Positions 32,460 to 40,811 of a DNA stretch of 46,607 nt are shown here, piece by piece. Where the stretch lies: the NCBI GenBank assembly GCA_020718845.1, contig DYRG01000022.1, positions 1-46,607 of the forward strand, in the 5' to 3' direction. Position numbers and translations under genes: made by a program. Under the pieces are notes generated by a model that did not search any database, was not told the DNA's origin, and saw only the letters and a program-made list of their open reading frames with translations. Numbering within the stretch: the stretch's first letter is position 1; every line of letters begins with the position of its first letter. This DNA is from Thiomargarita sp. (GTDB lineage: Bacteria > Pseudomonadota > Gammaproteobacteria > Beggiatoales > Beggiatoaceae).

Positions 32460-32956
32460 TTAATCGCCTTCGTAATCAATCGTAAAATCTTGGAATTATA
32501 ACACGCAACTAAGCAGCATGACAATTTATACTGAATTCACTAGCGAGATGAAAAGAGCAGAGAGTTGAAAAATAGGGCAAGACCTTAAAGAAAATTTCAT
32601 TCAAATTAGAGAAAATAGATTTGTATTGTGAAAACCGTTTTAATCGTTTTTAATAATCTTATAAATAAGTGCGATCATTGAAAAAATAGAAAGATAGAAA
32701 ACAGTCCTTTGTGGGTTATAAAAAACAACCGTTTGAGTATTTTAACATCTTTAACTTAGCACTTGATTAAAGGATTAAACAGTTGTATTCTAACCAAACT
32801 TCTTTGAATGAAGAAGGAGCATTGAGAGTTAGCAGTGCTATACGAACGCAGTGTAAGTGTCAGATTTTACTGGGTTTTCCCAATACGGTCTCCTATGTTG
32901 AAGCGTTTAGATGAACATGGAGTTTTTTCTATGCAAATCATAACTATAAAGCGTAC

Positions 32957-32987
32957 GCCTGCCAGAAATTGATAGCGGGCTTTTTTT
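32957..32987 (+). terminator. Terminator-like hairpin upstream of rpsB
   Basis: GCCTGC (32957-32962) pairs with GCGGGC (32975-32980) with one G-U pair, followed by seven Ts. It lies about 100 bp before the rpsB start, with no gene immediately upstream on this strand. It would end either a short RNA or a leader transcript (attenuation). Confidence 0.6.
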
Positions 32988-32995
32988 ATTCCACA

Positions 32996-33053
32996 CAGAG
33001 GTTAAATGTAAGGTTTTGTGGGTGCTCTTGCGAGTGCAAAATCCCAACCTCTG
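32996..33053 (+). promoter_or_regulatory. Likely S2 autoregulatory leader of rpsB-tsf
   Basis: CAGAGGTT (32996-33003) and AACCTCTG (33046-33053) form an 8-bp closing stem around smaller helices (GGTTTTG/CAAAATCC-like and TGCTC/GAGTGCA-like). It sits 33 bp before the rpsB start codon. Ribosomal protein S2 is known to repress rpsB-tsf through a structured 5' leader in gammaproteobacteria. The fit of this structure to that motif is inferred. Confidence 0.5.
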
Positions 33054-33085
33054 GAGGCTTAACCCTTTGTTTTATTGGAGTTTTT

Positions 33086-33826
33086 ATGGCAAACGTTACC
33101 ATGCGCCAAATGTTAGAAGCGGGCGTTCATTTTGGACATCAAACCCGTTATTGGAATCCTCAAATGTCGCCTTATATTTTTGGCGAACGCAACAAAATTC
33201 ATATCATTAACTTAGAACACACCTTGCCTTTGTATCAAGACGCGGCGAATTTCTTAGGAAAACTCGCTTCGAAACGCGGTAAAATTTTGTTTGTCGGCAC
33301 AAAACGCGCTGCTCAAGAAGCCGTTAAAGAAGCTGCTGATAAATGCGGAATGCCTTATGTTAATCGTCGTTGGTTAGGCGGAATGTTGACCAATTTCAAG
33401 ACCTTAAAATCTTCTGTAAAACGTTTGAAAGACTTAGAATTAATGGCAGTCGACGGTACTTTTGCAAAATTGACCAAAAAGGAAGCCCTTGATTTAACGC
33501 GTGAATGCGCGAAATTAGAATCTAGTTTGGGCGGTATCAAACACATGAACAGCTTGCCCGACGCATTGTTTGTGGTCGATGTCGGTCACGAAAACATTGC
33601 CGTCAGCGAAGCGCGTAAATTAGGCATTCCCGTGATCGGCATCGTCGATACAAATAACAGCCCTTTGAACATCGACTATGTGATTCCAGGCAATGACGAC
33701 GCGATTCGTGCGATTCAATTGTATTTAGGCGGCATTGCAGACGCGATTTTGGAAGGCATTCAAACTAATGCGCAAGTGAGTGCAAGTAGCGAAGATTTTG
33801 TTCAAGCAATGGAAGGTCAAAAATAA
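33086..33826 (+). CDS. rpsB: 30S ribosomal protein S2
   Basis: The protein has 246 residues from ATG 33086 (TTGGAG 6 bp upstream); a longer frame from 32969 would cross the leader hairpin. The start [20 protein letters not shown] and the motifs [10 protein letters not shown] and [19 protein letters not shown] are diagnostic. Its stop codon overlaps the tsf ATG (TAATG), so translation is coupled. Confidence 0.98.
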   Translation: MANVTMRQMLEAGVHFGHQTRYWNPQMSPYIFGERNKIHIINLEHTLPLYQDAANFLGKLASKRGKILFVGTKRAAQEAVKEAADKCGMPYVNRRWLGGMLTNFKTLKSSVKRLKDLELMAVDGTFAKLTKKEALDLTRECAKLESSLGGIKHMNSLPDALFVVDVGHENIAVSEARKLGIPVIGIVDTNNSPLNIDYVIPGNDDAIRAIQLYLGGIADAILEGIQTNAQVSASSEDFVQAMEGQK

Positions 33827-34704
33827 TGAGTACCCCTATTTCTGCTTCTTTAGTAAAAGAACTCCGCGAACGCACTGGCGCGGGCATGATGGAATGCAAA
33901 AAAGCCTTAACTGAAAGCAACGGCGACATCGAAGCGGCAATTGAAGCAATGCGCATTTCAGGTCAAGCAAAAGTTGCGAAAAAAGCGGGTCGGATTGCTG
34001 CGGAAGGTTTAATTATCGTTAAACAAAACGGCAATACTTCTGTAATGGTTGAAATCAACAGCGAAACCGATTTCGTTGCGAAAGGCGATGATTTTAAAGG
34101 TTTTTGTAATGACGTTGCCGACGCTGCATTAGCAAATCGTACCACTAATTTGGACGCTTTATTAGTCGCGCCTTTGAATGGAAAAACCGTTGAAGAAATT
34201 CGCAAAGATATGATTGCAAAAATTGGCGAAAACTTAAATGTTCGTCGAGTTTGTTTAGTTGAAAGTGATAATTTAGGCGTGTATTTGCACGGTGCAAAAA
34301 TCGGCGTAATTGTCGCAATGAACGGTGGCGATGTTGCTTTAGCAAAAGACATTGCAATGCACGTTGCAGCAAGTCGTCCCGTTTGTGTTTCTGACAAAGA
34401 TATTGATCCAGAATTACTCGCTAAAGAACGCACCATTGCAATGGCAAAAGCCCAAGAAAGCGGAAAGCCAGCAAATATCGTTGAGAAAATGGTTGATGGT
34501 CAAATCGCTAAATTCTTGAAAGAAGTGACTTTATTAGGTCAACCTTTCGTAAAAGACCCCGAAACAATCGTTGAGAAACTCTTAAAATCAAACAGTGCAA
34601 CTGTGGTGAGTTTTGAGCGTTTTGAAGTGGGCGAAGGCATCGAGAAAAAAGTCGATAATTTTGCCGAAGAAGTGATGCAACAAGTCAACGCGGCTGGGAA
34701 ATAA
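33826..34704 (+). CDS. tsf: Elongation factor Ts
   Basis: The protein has 292 residues. The N-terminal UBA-like domain carries [13 protein letters not shown], and the core has [11 protein letters not shown], contacts for EF-Tu. It exchanges GDP for GTP on EF-Tu. It overlaps rpsB by 1 bp and precedes pyrH by 5 bp, the conserved order in gammaproteobacteria. Confidence 0.98.
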   Translation: MSTPISASLVKELRERTGAGMMECKKALTESNGDIEAAIEAMRISGQAKVAKKAGRIAAEGLIIVKQNGNTSVMVEINSETDFVAKGDDFKGFCNDVADAALANRTTNLDALLVAPLNGKTVEEIRKDMIAKIGENLNVRRVCLVESDNLGVYLHGAKIGVIVAMNGGDVALAKDIAMHVAASRPVCVSDKDIDPELLAKERTIAMAKAQESGKPANIVEKMVDGQIAKFLKEVTLLGQPFVKDPETIVEKLLKSNSATVVSFERFEVGEGIEKKVDNFAEEVMQQVNAAGK

Positions 34705-34709
34705 AAATC

Positions 34710-35426
34710 ATGCCAGCTCTCGTCTATCAACGTGTGATGCTCAAATTGAGCGGCGAAGCACTCATGGGCGAGGGCGACTTCGGTCTCGATCCCCAAGTCC
34801 TTCAAAACACTGCACAATCTATTGCCGAACTCGCCGCGATGGGCATTCAACCCGCAATCGTGATCGGGGGCGGCAATATTTTTCGGGGTTCTGCGTTAAA
34901 AAACGTGGGCGTTCATAAAGTTACCGCCGATCATATCGGAATGCTCGCTACCGTCATGAATGCGCTGGCAATGAAAGATGCCTTGCAAAACAATGGGTTA
35001 GAAACTCGTGTTTTTTCATCGATTGAAATGCCCGACATTTGCGAAAAATATGTGTGGTGGAAAGCGTCGCGTCATCTCGACAAAGGTCGTGCGGTGATTT
35101 GTGCCGCTGGAACGGGCAATCCTTTTTTCACAACAGATACCGCTGCGGCTTTACGAGCCATCGAATTGAGCTGCGATCTGATGATCAAGGCAACCAAAGT
35201 CGACGGCGTGTACAGCGACGATCCCTTCAAAAACCCCAACGCCCAACATTATGAACGTCTTAGCTATTCGGAAGTCATTGATCGCCGTTTAGCTGTTATG
35301 GATACCACCGCAGTGGTATTATGTCGAGATCACCGCTTGCCGTTGCGCGTGTTGGACATGAGCAAACCTCACGCACTCTTACGCGCTGTGACGGGCGTGG
35401 CGGAAGGAACGCTGGTTCAAGACTAA
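34710..35426 (+). CDS. pyrH: UMP kinase
   Basis: The protein has 238 residues. The amino-acid kinase motifs are [44 protein letters not shown] and [13 protein letters not shown]. It phosphorylates UMP to UDP for nucleotide supply. A terminator-like hairpin follows before frr, so the downstream envelope genes may be partly uncoupled. Confidence 0.97.
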   Translation: MPALVYQRVMLKLSGEALMGEGDFGLDPQVLQNTAQSIAELAAMGIQPAIVIGGGNIFRGSALKNVGVHKVTADHIGMLATVMNALAMKDALQNNGLETRVFSSIEMPDICEKYVWWKASRHLDKGRAVICAAGTGNPFFTTDTAAALRAIELSCDLMIKATKVDGVYSDDPFKNPNAQHYERLSYSEVIDRRLAVMDTTAVVLCRDHRLPLRVLDMSKPHALLRAVTGVAEGTLVQD

Positions 35427-35440
35427 CGCTATTTCAAATC

Positions 35441-35472
35441 GGGCGTGCAATGATTTTGTACGCCTTTTTTTT
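35441..35472 (+). terminator. Terminator-like hairpin between pyrH and frr
   Basis: GGGCGT (35441-35446) pairs with ACGCCT (35460-35465), followed by eight Ts. The stem is short, so partial readthrough to frr is likely. Confidence 0.65.
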
Positions 35473-35491
35473 ATTAACAAGGATTTCTATC

Positions 35492-36052
35492 ATGACGGTT
35501 GAAACAATTAAAAAAGATGCCGAAGAACGGATGAAGAAAAGTTTAGAAACCTTAAAACATGACTTTCACAAAATCCGCACCGGACGCGCTCATAGCAGCT
35601 TATTAGATCATATCAAAGTTAGTTATTACGGTTCAGACGCACCTTTAACTCAAGTCGCTAATGTCACCGTTCAAGATGCTCGAACTTTAATGGTTATCCC
35701 TTGGGAGAAAAACATGGTTTCTACGGTCGAGAAAGCCATTAGAGATTCCGACTTAGGTTTGAACCCCGCAACTCAAGGAATGAACATTAGAATTCCTTTG
35801 CCCCCAATGACAGAACAACGTCGTAAAGAACTCATCAAAGTTATTCATAAAGAAGCTGAAATAGGAAAGACCGCCATTAGAAATGTTCGCCGCGATGCGA
35901 ATCAGCATTTCAAAAAAATGGTCAAAGATAAACAAATCAGCGAAGACGATGAGAAGAAAGCCGAAGATGCCACTCAAAAACTCACTGACAAATACATTGG
36001 ATTTGTCGATAAGTTAGTGCACGACAAAGAAACCGAGTTAATGGAAGTTTAA
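35492..36052 (+). CDS. frr: Ribosome recycling factor
   Basis: The protein has 186 residues from ATG 35492 (AAGGA 7 bp upstream). An earlier in-frame start lies inside pyrH and is not used. [30 protein letters not shown] and NVRRDANQ are family motifs. It splits post-termination ribosomes with EF-G. The uppS ATG follows its stop codon without a gap. Confidence 0.98.
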   Translation: MTVETIKKDAEERMKKSLETLKHDFHKIRTGRAHSSLLDHIKVSYYGSDAPLTQVANVTVQDARTLMVIPWEKNMVSTVEKAIRDSDLGLNPATQGMNIRIPLPPMTEQRRKELIKVIHKEAEIGKTAIRNVRRDANQHFKKMVKDKQISEDDEKKAEDATQKLTDKYIGFVDKLVHDKETELMEV

Positions 36053-36793
36053 ATGTCGACAGAGGAATTTGCGAATTTGCCCCGCCACGTTGCAATCATT
36101 ATGGATGGTAATGGACGCTGGGCAAAAAAACGTTTTCTCCCTCGTTATGCGGGTCATCCGGCGGGGGTAGAAAGTGTGCGTCAAGCGGTGCAATTATGCA
36201 CTGATTTAGGCATTGAAGTTTTAACGCTATTTGCTTTTAGTAGTGAAAACTGGCGCAGACCACAACAAGAAGTCGGTTTATTAATGGAACTTTTCATTAA
36301 AGTTTTAGATCAAGAAGCAGAGAAACTTCATCGCCGAAATGTGCGCTTAAAAATCATTGGTGATCGCAGTGCATTTTCCTCAAAACTCCAAGATTACATC
36401 ACTCGTTCTGAAGCCTTAACTAAAAACAATACGGGTTTGCAATTAATTATCGCGGCAAATTACGGTGGGCGTTGGGATATTGTGCAAGCAACTCAAAAAC
36501 TCGCCGTTCAAGTCCAAAAAGGTCTTTTAAATCCGCAAGATATTACCTCTGAGCATTTAAATCAAATGACCAGTTTAGCCGATGTTCCAGAACCCGATTT
36601 GTTTATAAGAACGGGTGGTGAACAACGCATTAGTAATTTTTTATTATGGCAATTAGCATACACTGAATTTTATTTCACCGATACGTTGTGGCCCGATTTC
36701 AAACGTGATGCTTTCAAATTGGCTTTGAATTCTTTTGCTTCTCGCCAACGTCGTTTCGGTCAAACGGGCGAACAAGTTGAAAAATCTAAATAA
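36053..36793 (+). CDS. uppS: Undecaprenyl diphosphate synthase (isoprenyl transferase)
   Basis: The protein has 246 residues. The catalytic Asp18 lies in [13 protein letters not shown], followed by [26 protein letters not shown] and the C-terminal [15 protein letters not shown] and Y(T)[12 protein letters not shown] are diagnostic. It makes the C55 lipid carrier for peptidoglycan and LPS. It is directly after frr. In most relatives cdsA would come next, but here a nuclease-like gene lies between. Confidence 0.97.
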   Translation: MSTEEFANLPRHVAIIMDGNGRWAKKRFLPRYAGHPAGVESVRQAVQLCTDLGIEVLTLFAFSSENWRRPQQEVGLLMELFIKVLDQEAEKLHRRNVRLKIIGDRSAFSSKLQDYITRSEALTKNNTGLQLIIAANYGGRWDIVQATQKLAVQVQKGLLNPQDITSEHLNQMTSLADVPEPDLFIRTGGEQRISNFLLWQLAYTEFYFTDTLWPDFKRDAFKLALNSFASRQRRFGQTGEQVEKSK

Positions 36794-36808
36794 TATCAAG
36801 AGGTTATT

Positions 36809-37405
36809 ATGACAGATCAAGAATTAAGAGATTTAGTTGCCAGCCTTGCAGTTGCTCAAAAAGAAACTGATCTCCAAATAAAAGAAACTGGCAACCAGTT
36901 AAAAGAAACAGATCGACAACTTAAAGAAACCGATCGACAATTACGCAAACAAATGAAAGAATTAGGAATACAAATTGGTGGTTTAGGAAATAAATTTGGT
37001 AGTTTTACTGAAGGCATGGCGTTTCCATCAATGGAAAAAATTTTGCGCAAACGTTTTGGCATGGAAATGATTTCTCTACGAGCAAAAAAGATAAAAGGCG
37101 ATAAAATATTAGAAATTGATGTTTTAGCGTATGCAAATAGTGAGAAAAATGAAATTTATGTTGTTGAAGTAAAAAGTCATTTACATCATCGAGAATTAGA
37201 ACAAGTATTAAAAACAATGGAGGAATTTCCTAAATTTTTTACTGAACATCAAGATAAAAAATTATATGGGATTGTTGCAGCAATTGATGTGAGTGAAGAA
37301 ATGAAGAAACAAGTGTTAGAAAAAGGTTTGTATTTAGCTTTAATTCATGATGATCTATTTACGTTAAAAGTCCCTAAAAATTTTCAGCCTCATTGCTTTA
37401 ATTGA
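36809..37405 (+). CDS. Coiled-coil PD-(D/E)XK nuclease-like protein (DUF3782-type)
   Basis: The protein has 198 residues, with AGAGG 7 bp upstream of the ATG. Residues ~18-52 form a coiled coil of repeated KETDRQL units. The rest matches a PD-(D/E)XK fold: E71-less FTEGMAF helix, then D104 (LEIDVLAY) and E120-x-K122 (VVEVKSH), the canonical site. Such short coiled-coil nucleases are numerous in cyanobacteria and sulfur bacteria and have no established role. It sits in the middle of the conserved uppS-cdsA operon on the same strand, with only 15 bp before it and 8 bp after it. It is thus a late insertion that keeps the operon transcribed. Confidence 0.8.
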   Translation: MTDQELRDLVASLAVAQKETDLQIKETGNQLKETDRQLKETDRQLRKQMKELGIQIGGLGNKFGSFTEGMAFPSMEKILRKRFGMEMISLRAKKIKGDKILEIDVLAYANSEKNEIYVVEVKSHLHHRELEQVLKTMEEFPKFFTEHQDKKLYGIVAAIDVSEEMKKQVLEKGLYLALIHDDLFTLKVPKNFQPHCFN

Positions 37406-37413
37406 GATTTCAA

Positions 37414-38310
37414 ATGCTATTACAACGCATAATTACAGGAATTATTTTAGCCGCGATAAGTTTAGCGGTTATTTTTTATGGCGATGATTTTCAATTTATT
37501 GTTTTTATTGGGATTCTCGCAACATTAGCGGCATGGGAATGGAGTCGTTTAGCAGGTTGGGAGAAACTTTGGCAACAAATCCTTTATGCAGCATTCATTG
37601 GTTTCCTACCTTTTTTTCTCATTTTGTCTCCTAAATTCCTACCTTATATTGACAGTGCAATAATTGAAGAATTAGTCGCCATGATATTTTATGGTTCTCT
37701 AATGATGTACGTTTTTTTTCTCTTTGCAAGTCCCATTCTATGGGGATTAACTTTAATCAAATTAATTAATTACCAACGAGGAACAAATCCTAACATTGGC
37801 TTTAAAAGTTTATTAGGTTTTTGGTTTTTATCAACTGCATGGCTTTCTTTAGTTATTTTAAAAGATTTTGGACTCGAATGGTTGTTATTTGTATTGTGCT
37901 TAGTTTGGGTTTCTGATATTGGCGCATTCTTTGTTGGAAAAACATTTGGAAAACATAAATTAGCAGATCAAATTAGCCCAGGTAAAACCATTGAAGGTGT
38001 AATGGGAGCACTTTTATTTGGTGGATTGTTAGCAATCGCATTTGTAATGTGGAAAGGAGAAGCCACCTTTTTAAAGCCAAGAGCAGTATTTTGGTTTATG
38101 GGATTAGCATTTCTCACGGTGATTTTTTCAATTGTGGGTGATTTATTAGAAAGTTTATTGAAACGTCAAAAGAACATGAAAGATAGTAGCCAATTATTAC
38201 CAGGGCATGGTGGATTTCTGGATCGATTAGATAGTATTATTGCAGCCGCCCCGATTTTTTTAATCGGGATTTGGATATTACAAGAATTAAACTTAATTGT
38301 TTTTAGATAA
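37414..38310 (+). CDS. cdsA: Phosphatidate cytidylyltransferase
   Basis: The protein has 298 residues from ATG 37414; a TTG 12 bp upstream is possible but less likely. Eight or so membrane helices are visible. The CDP-alcohol signature SLLKRQKNMKDSSQLLPGHG followed by GFLDRLDS ends the protein. It makes CDP-diacylglycerol from phosphatidate and CTP at the inner membrane. The dxr gene follows after 6 bp. Confidence 0.95.
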   Translation: MLLQRIITGIILAAISLAVIFYGDDFQFIVFIGILATLAAWEWSRLAGWEKLWQQILYAAFIGFLPFFLILSPKFLPYIDSAIIEELVAMIFYGSLMMYVFFLFASPILWGLTLIKLINYQRGTNPNIGFKSLLGFWFLSTAWLSLVILKDFGLEWLLFVLCLVWVSDIGAFFVGKTFGKHKLADQISPGKTIEGVMGALLFGGLLAIAFVMWKGEATFLKPRAVFWFMGLAFLTVIFSIVGDLLESLLKRQKNMKDSSQLLPGHGGFLDRLDSIIAAAPIFLIGIWILQELNLIVFR

Positions 38311-38316
38311 CAAAAT

Positions 38317-39474
38317 ATGCAAACATTAACCATTTTAGGAGCGACAGGATCGATTGGTTTAAGCACATTAGATGTAGTGCGCCAACATCCTGATAAATAT
38401 CAAATTATTGCTTTGACAGCGCATAAAAGCGTTGAGCAAATGGCAAAATTATGTGAGGAATTTCAACCTCGGTTTGTCGTGATGGTCGATGAAAATGCTG
38501 CCGAACAACTTTCTCAAAAAATTAATAAAAATATTATTATTTTAACAGGAAAAGAAAATTTAAACAAAGTTGCAAGTTTGCCAGAAGTTACAACGGTAAT
38601 GGCGGCGATTGTCGGCGCGGCGGGTTTATTACCGACTTTAGCGGCTGCAAAAAATGGAAAAAGAGTTTTATTAGCAAATAAAGAAAGTTTAGTCATGTCG
38701 GGGCAAGTTCTAATAAATACCGTTAAAGAAAACGGTGCGACGTTGCTCCCGATTGATAGTGAACATAATGCGATTTTCCAATGTTTGAATGGGCAGGATC
38801 GAAAGGGATTAGAAAGGATTTTATTAACGGCTTCGGGCGGACCGTTTCGAACATGGAAAAATGAGGATTTACAAAGAGTTACGCCATCGCAAGCCTGTGC
38901 GCATCCAAATTGGAGTATGGGTAGAAAAATCTCAGTAGATTCAGCGACTTTAATGAATAAAGGTTTAGAAGTTATCGAGGCGTGTTGGTTGTTTGATTTG
39001 CCGCCAGAGAAAGTCACCGTTGTTATTCATCCGCAAAGCATTATTCATTCGTTAGTTGAATATAATGATGGTTCACTGTTGGCGCAATTAGGAAATCCCG
39101 ATATGAGAACACCGATTGCTTATTCTTTAGCATTTCCTCAACGGATTTCTTCGGGTGTGAAATCATTGAATTTATTTGAAATTGGACGTTTGGATTTTGA
39201 GCAACCTAATTTACAAAAATTTCCTTGTTTGAGATTAGCCTTTGAAGCAATGAAAATGGGAGGAACGGCAACCGCGATTTTAAATGCAGCAAATGAAATT
39301 GCGGTTGAAATGTTTTTGAATGAAAAGTTATCTTTTATAGAAATACCAAACGTTATTGAAGAAACATTAAGTCGTTGCAAAATTGAGGAAGCGACGGATT
39401 TGAAAACGGTTTTAAAAGCCGATGAGCACGCGAGAGAAATCGCAGAGGAATTTTGTCATGATAGAAATAATTAG
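38317..39474 (+). CDS. dxr: 1-deoxy-D-xylulose-5-phosphate reductoisomerase
   Basis: The protein has 385 residues, close to the E. coli enzyme (398). The NADPH motif is LGATGSIGLSTLDVV (7-21). LANKESLVMSG, PIDSEHNAIFQ and SMGRKISVDSATLMNKGLEV contain the metal- and substrate-binding residues. It makes MEP, the committed step for isoprenoids used by UppS. Its 3' end overlaps rseP by 17 bp. Confidence 0.97.
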   Translation: MQTLTILGATGSIGLSTLDVVRQHPDKYQIIALTAHKSVEQMAKLCEEFQPRFVVMVDENAAEQLSQKINKNIIILTGKENLNKVASLPEVTTVMAAIVGAAGLLPTLAAAKNGKRVLLANKESLVMSGQVLINTVKENGATLLPIDSEHNAIFQCLNGQDRKGLERILLTASGGPFRTWKNEDLQRVTPSQACAHPNWSMGRKISVDSATLMNKGLEVIEACWLFDLPPEKVTVVIHPQSIIHSLVEYNDGSLLAQLGNPDMRTPIAYSLAFPQRISSGVKSLNLFEIGRLDFEQPNLQKFPCLRLAFEAMKMGGTATAILNAANEIAVEMFLNEKLSFIEIPNVIEETLSRCKIEEATDLKTVLKADEHAREIAEEFCHDRNN

Positions 39475-40807
39475 TTTTATTTTAACGATTGTCATTTTGG
39501 TGATTGTTCACGAATGGGGACATTACATTGTTGCGAAGAAATTAGGGGTAAAAATTCTAAGATTTTCAGTGGGTTTCGGAACGCCGATCTGGACAAAAAA
39601 ACTCGGTGCAGATGAAACTGAATTTGTGCTCGCGCCGATTCCTCTCGGTGGTTATGTAAAAATGCTCGATGAACGCGAAGGAGAAGTCCCGCCAGATCAA
39701 GCACATAGAGCATTTAATCGTCAAAATTTGTGGGTGAGATCGGCGATAGTTTTTGCAGGACCTGGAATTAATTTTGTATTTGCGATTTTGGCGTTTGCGG
39801 CAATGTTTATGGTGGGTATGCCCGCGTTAAAGCCGATTATTGGAAATGTGACAAAAGATAGCCCAGCGGCATTAGCAAGCATAAAATTCGATGAAACGAT
39901 CATTTCTGTGAATGAAGAGCCCGTTAAAAGCTGGGATCAGGTCATTCAAAAAACAGTAACCGTAATTTTAGACGGACAGCCGATTGTTTGGGAAACTGAA
40001 GATAATCGTGCTTATAAACAAAAAGTTACGTTAAAATTGATGTTGACAGCCGATGAATTGACGCAAGGAGATTTGTTGGAAAAAATCGGGGTTCATCGCG
40101 GATCGCCGAAAATACCGCCGATTTTAGCAGAAATCACTCCGCAAAGTCCTGCATTTAAAGCAGATTTACGCGCTCAAGATACCATTTTAGCGATCAATGA
40201 CACGCCCGTGAAAATATGGGAAGACGTGGGTAAATTAATCAATGAAAATAAAGAAAATTCCTTAAATATCAAGGTGTTACGCGGATCGCAAACTTTAGAG
40301 TTTAAAATTACGCCAGAATATAGTGAACAATCAAAGCGTTATGTGATTGGCATTAAGCCCGCGCACGATCCAAAATTGTTTGAACGTTATATGGAAACTG
40401 AACAATATGGTATAGTGGCGGCTTTGCAGAAGGGAGCGGAAAAAACGTGGGAAATTACCGTTTTAACGCTCAAAGTATTGGCAAAACTCCTCACTTTAGA
40501 AATGTCGCCGACTAAAAATTTAGGTGGTCCCGTGACAATGGCTCAACAAGCGGGCGCGGCATTTAATCAAGGTGGATTGATTTTTCTTTATTTTTTAGGA
40601 TTTGTGAGTGCGAATTTGGCGATTTTTAATTTGTTGCCAGTTCCTATTTTAGATGGTGGTCATTTGCTCACTTACGCATTGGAAGCGATTAAAGGTTCTC
40701 CGCTTTCTGAAACAACATTAGATATAATGCAAAAAGCTGGTTTATCGGTGATTGCATTGTTGTTTTCATTTGCGATTTTAGGTGATGTGACGCGCTTATT
40801 TGGATAA
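39458..40807 (+). CDS. rseP: Site-2 intramembrane zinc protease RseP
   Basis: The protein has 449 residues from ATG 39458, giving the usual start MIEIISFILTIVILVIVHEW. The zinc site is HEWGH (18-22) plus LDGGH near residue 390. Two PDZ domains lie between the membrane segments (ITPQSPAFKADLRAQDTILAIN is in the second). It cleaves anti-sigma RseA in the sigma-E envelope stress response and removes signal peptides. Upstream in-frame starts lie inside dxr. Confidence 0.97.
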   Translation: MIEIISFILTIVILVIVHEWGHYIVAKKLGVKILRFSVGFGTPIWTKKLGADETEFVLAPIPLGGYVKMLDEREGEVPPDQAHRAFNRQNLWVRSAIVFAGPGINFVFAILAFAAMFMVGMPALKPIIGNVTKDSPAALASIKFDETIISVNEEPVKSWDQVIQKTVTVILDGQPIVWETEDNRAYKQKVTLKLMLTADELTQGDLLEKIGVHRGSPKIPPILAEITPQSPAFKADLRAQDTILAINDTPVKIWEDVGKLINENKENSLNIKVLRGSQTLEFKITPEYSEQSKRYVIGIKPAHDPKLFERYMETEQYGIVAALQKGAEKTWEITVLTLKVLAKLLTLEMSPTKNLGGPVTMAQQAGAAFNQGGLIFLYFLGFVSANLAIFNLLPVPILDGGHLLTYALEAIKGSPLSETTLDIMQKAGLSVIALLFSFAILGDVTRLFG

Positions 40808-40811
40808 CATT

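Noticed and set aside
32500-32956. Possible 6S RNA, tmRNA or tRNA upstream of rpsB
   Set aside because: I looked for conserved boxes of these RNAs and for cloverleaf patterns with a TTCGA-type T-loop and saw none.
36856-37062. Antisense frame over the coiled-coil nuclease gene
   Set aside because: It is generated by the KETDRQL codon repeat on the other strand and has no ribosome site.
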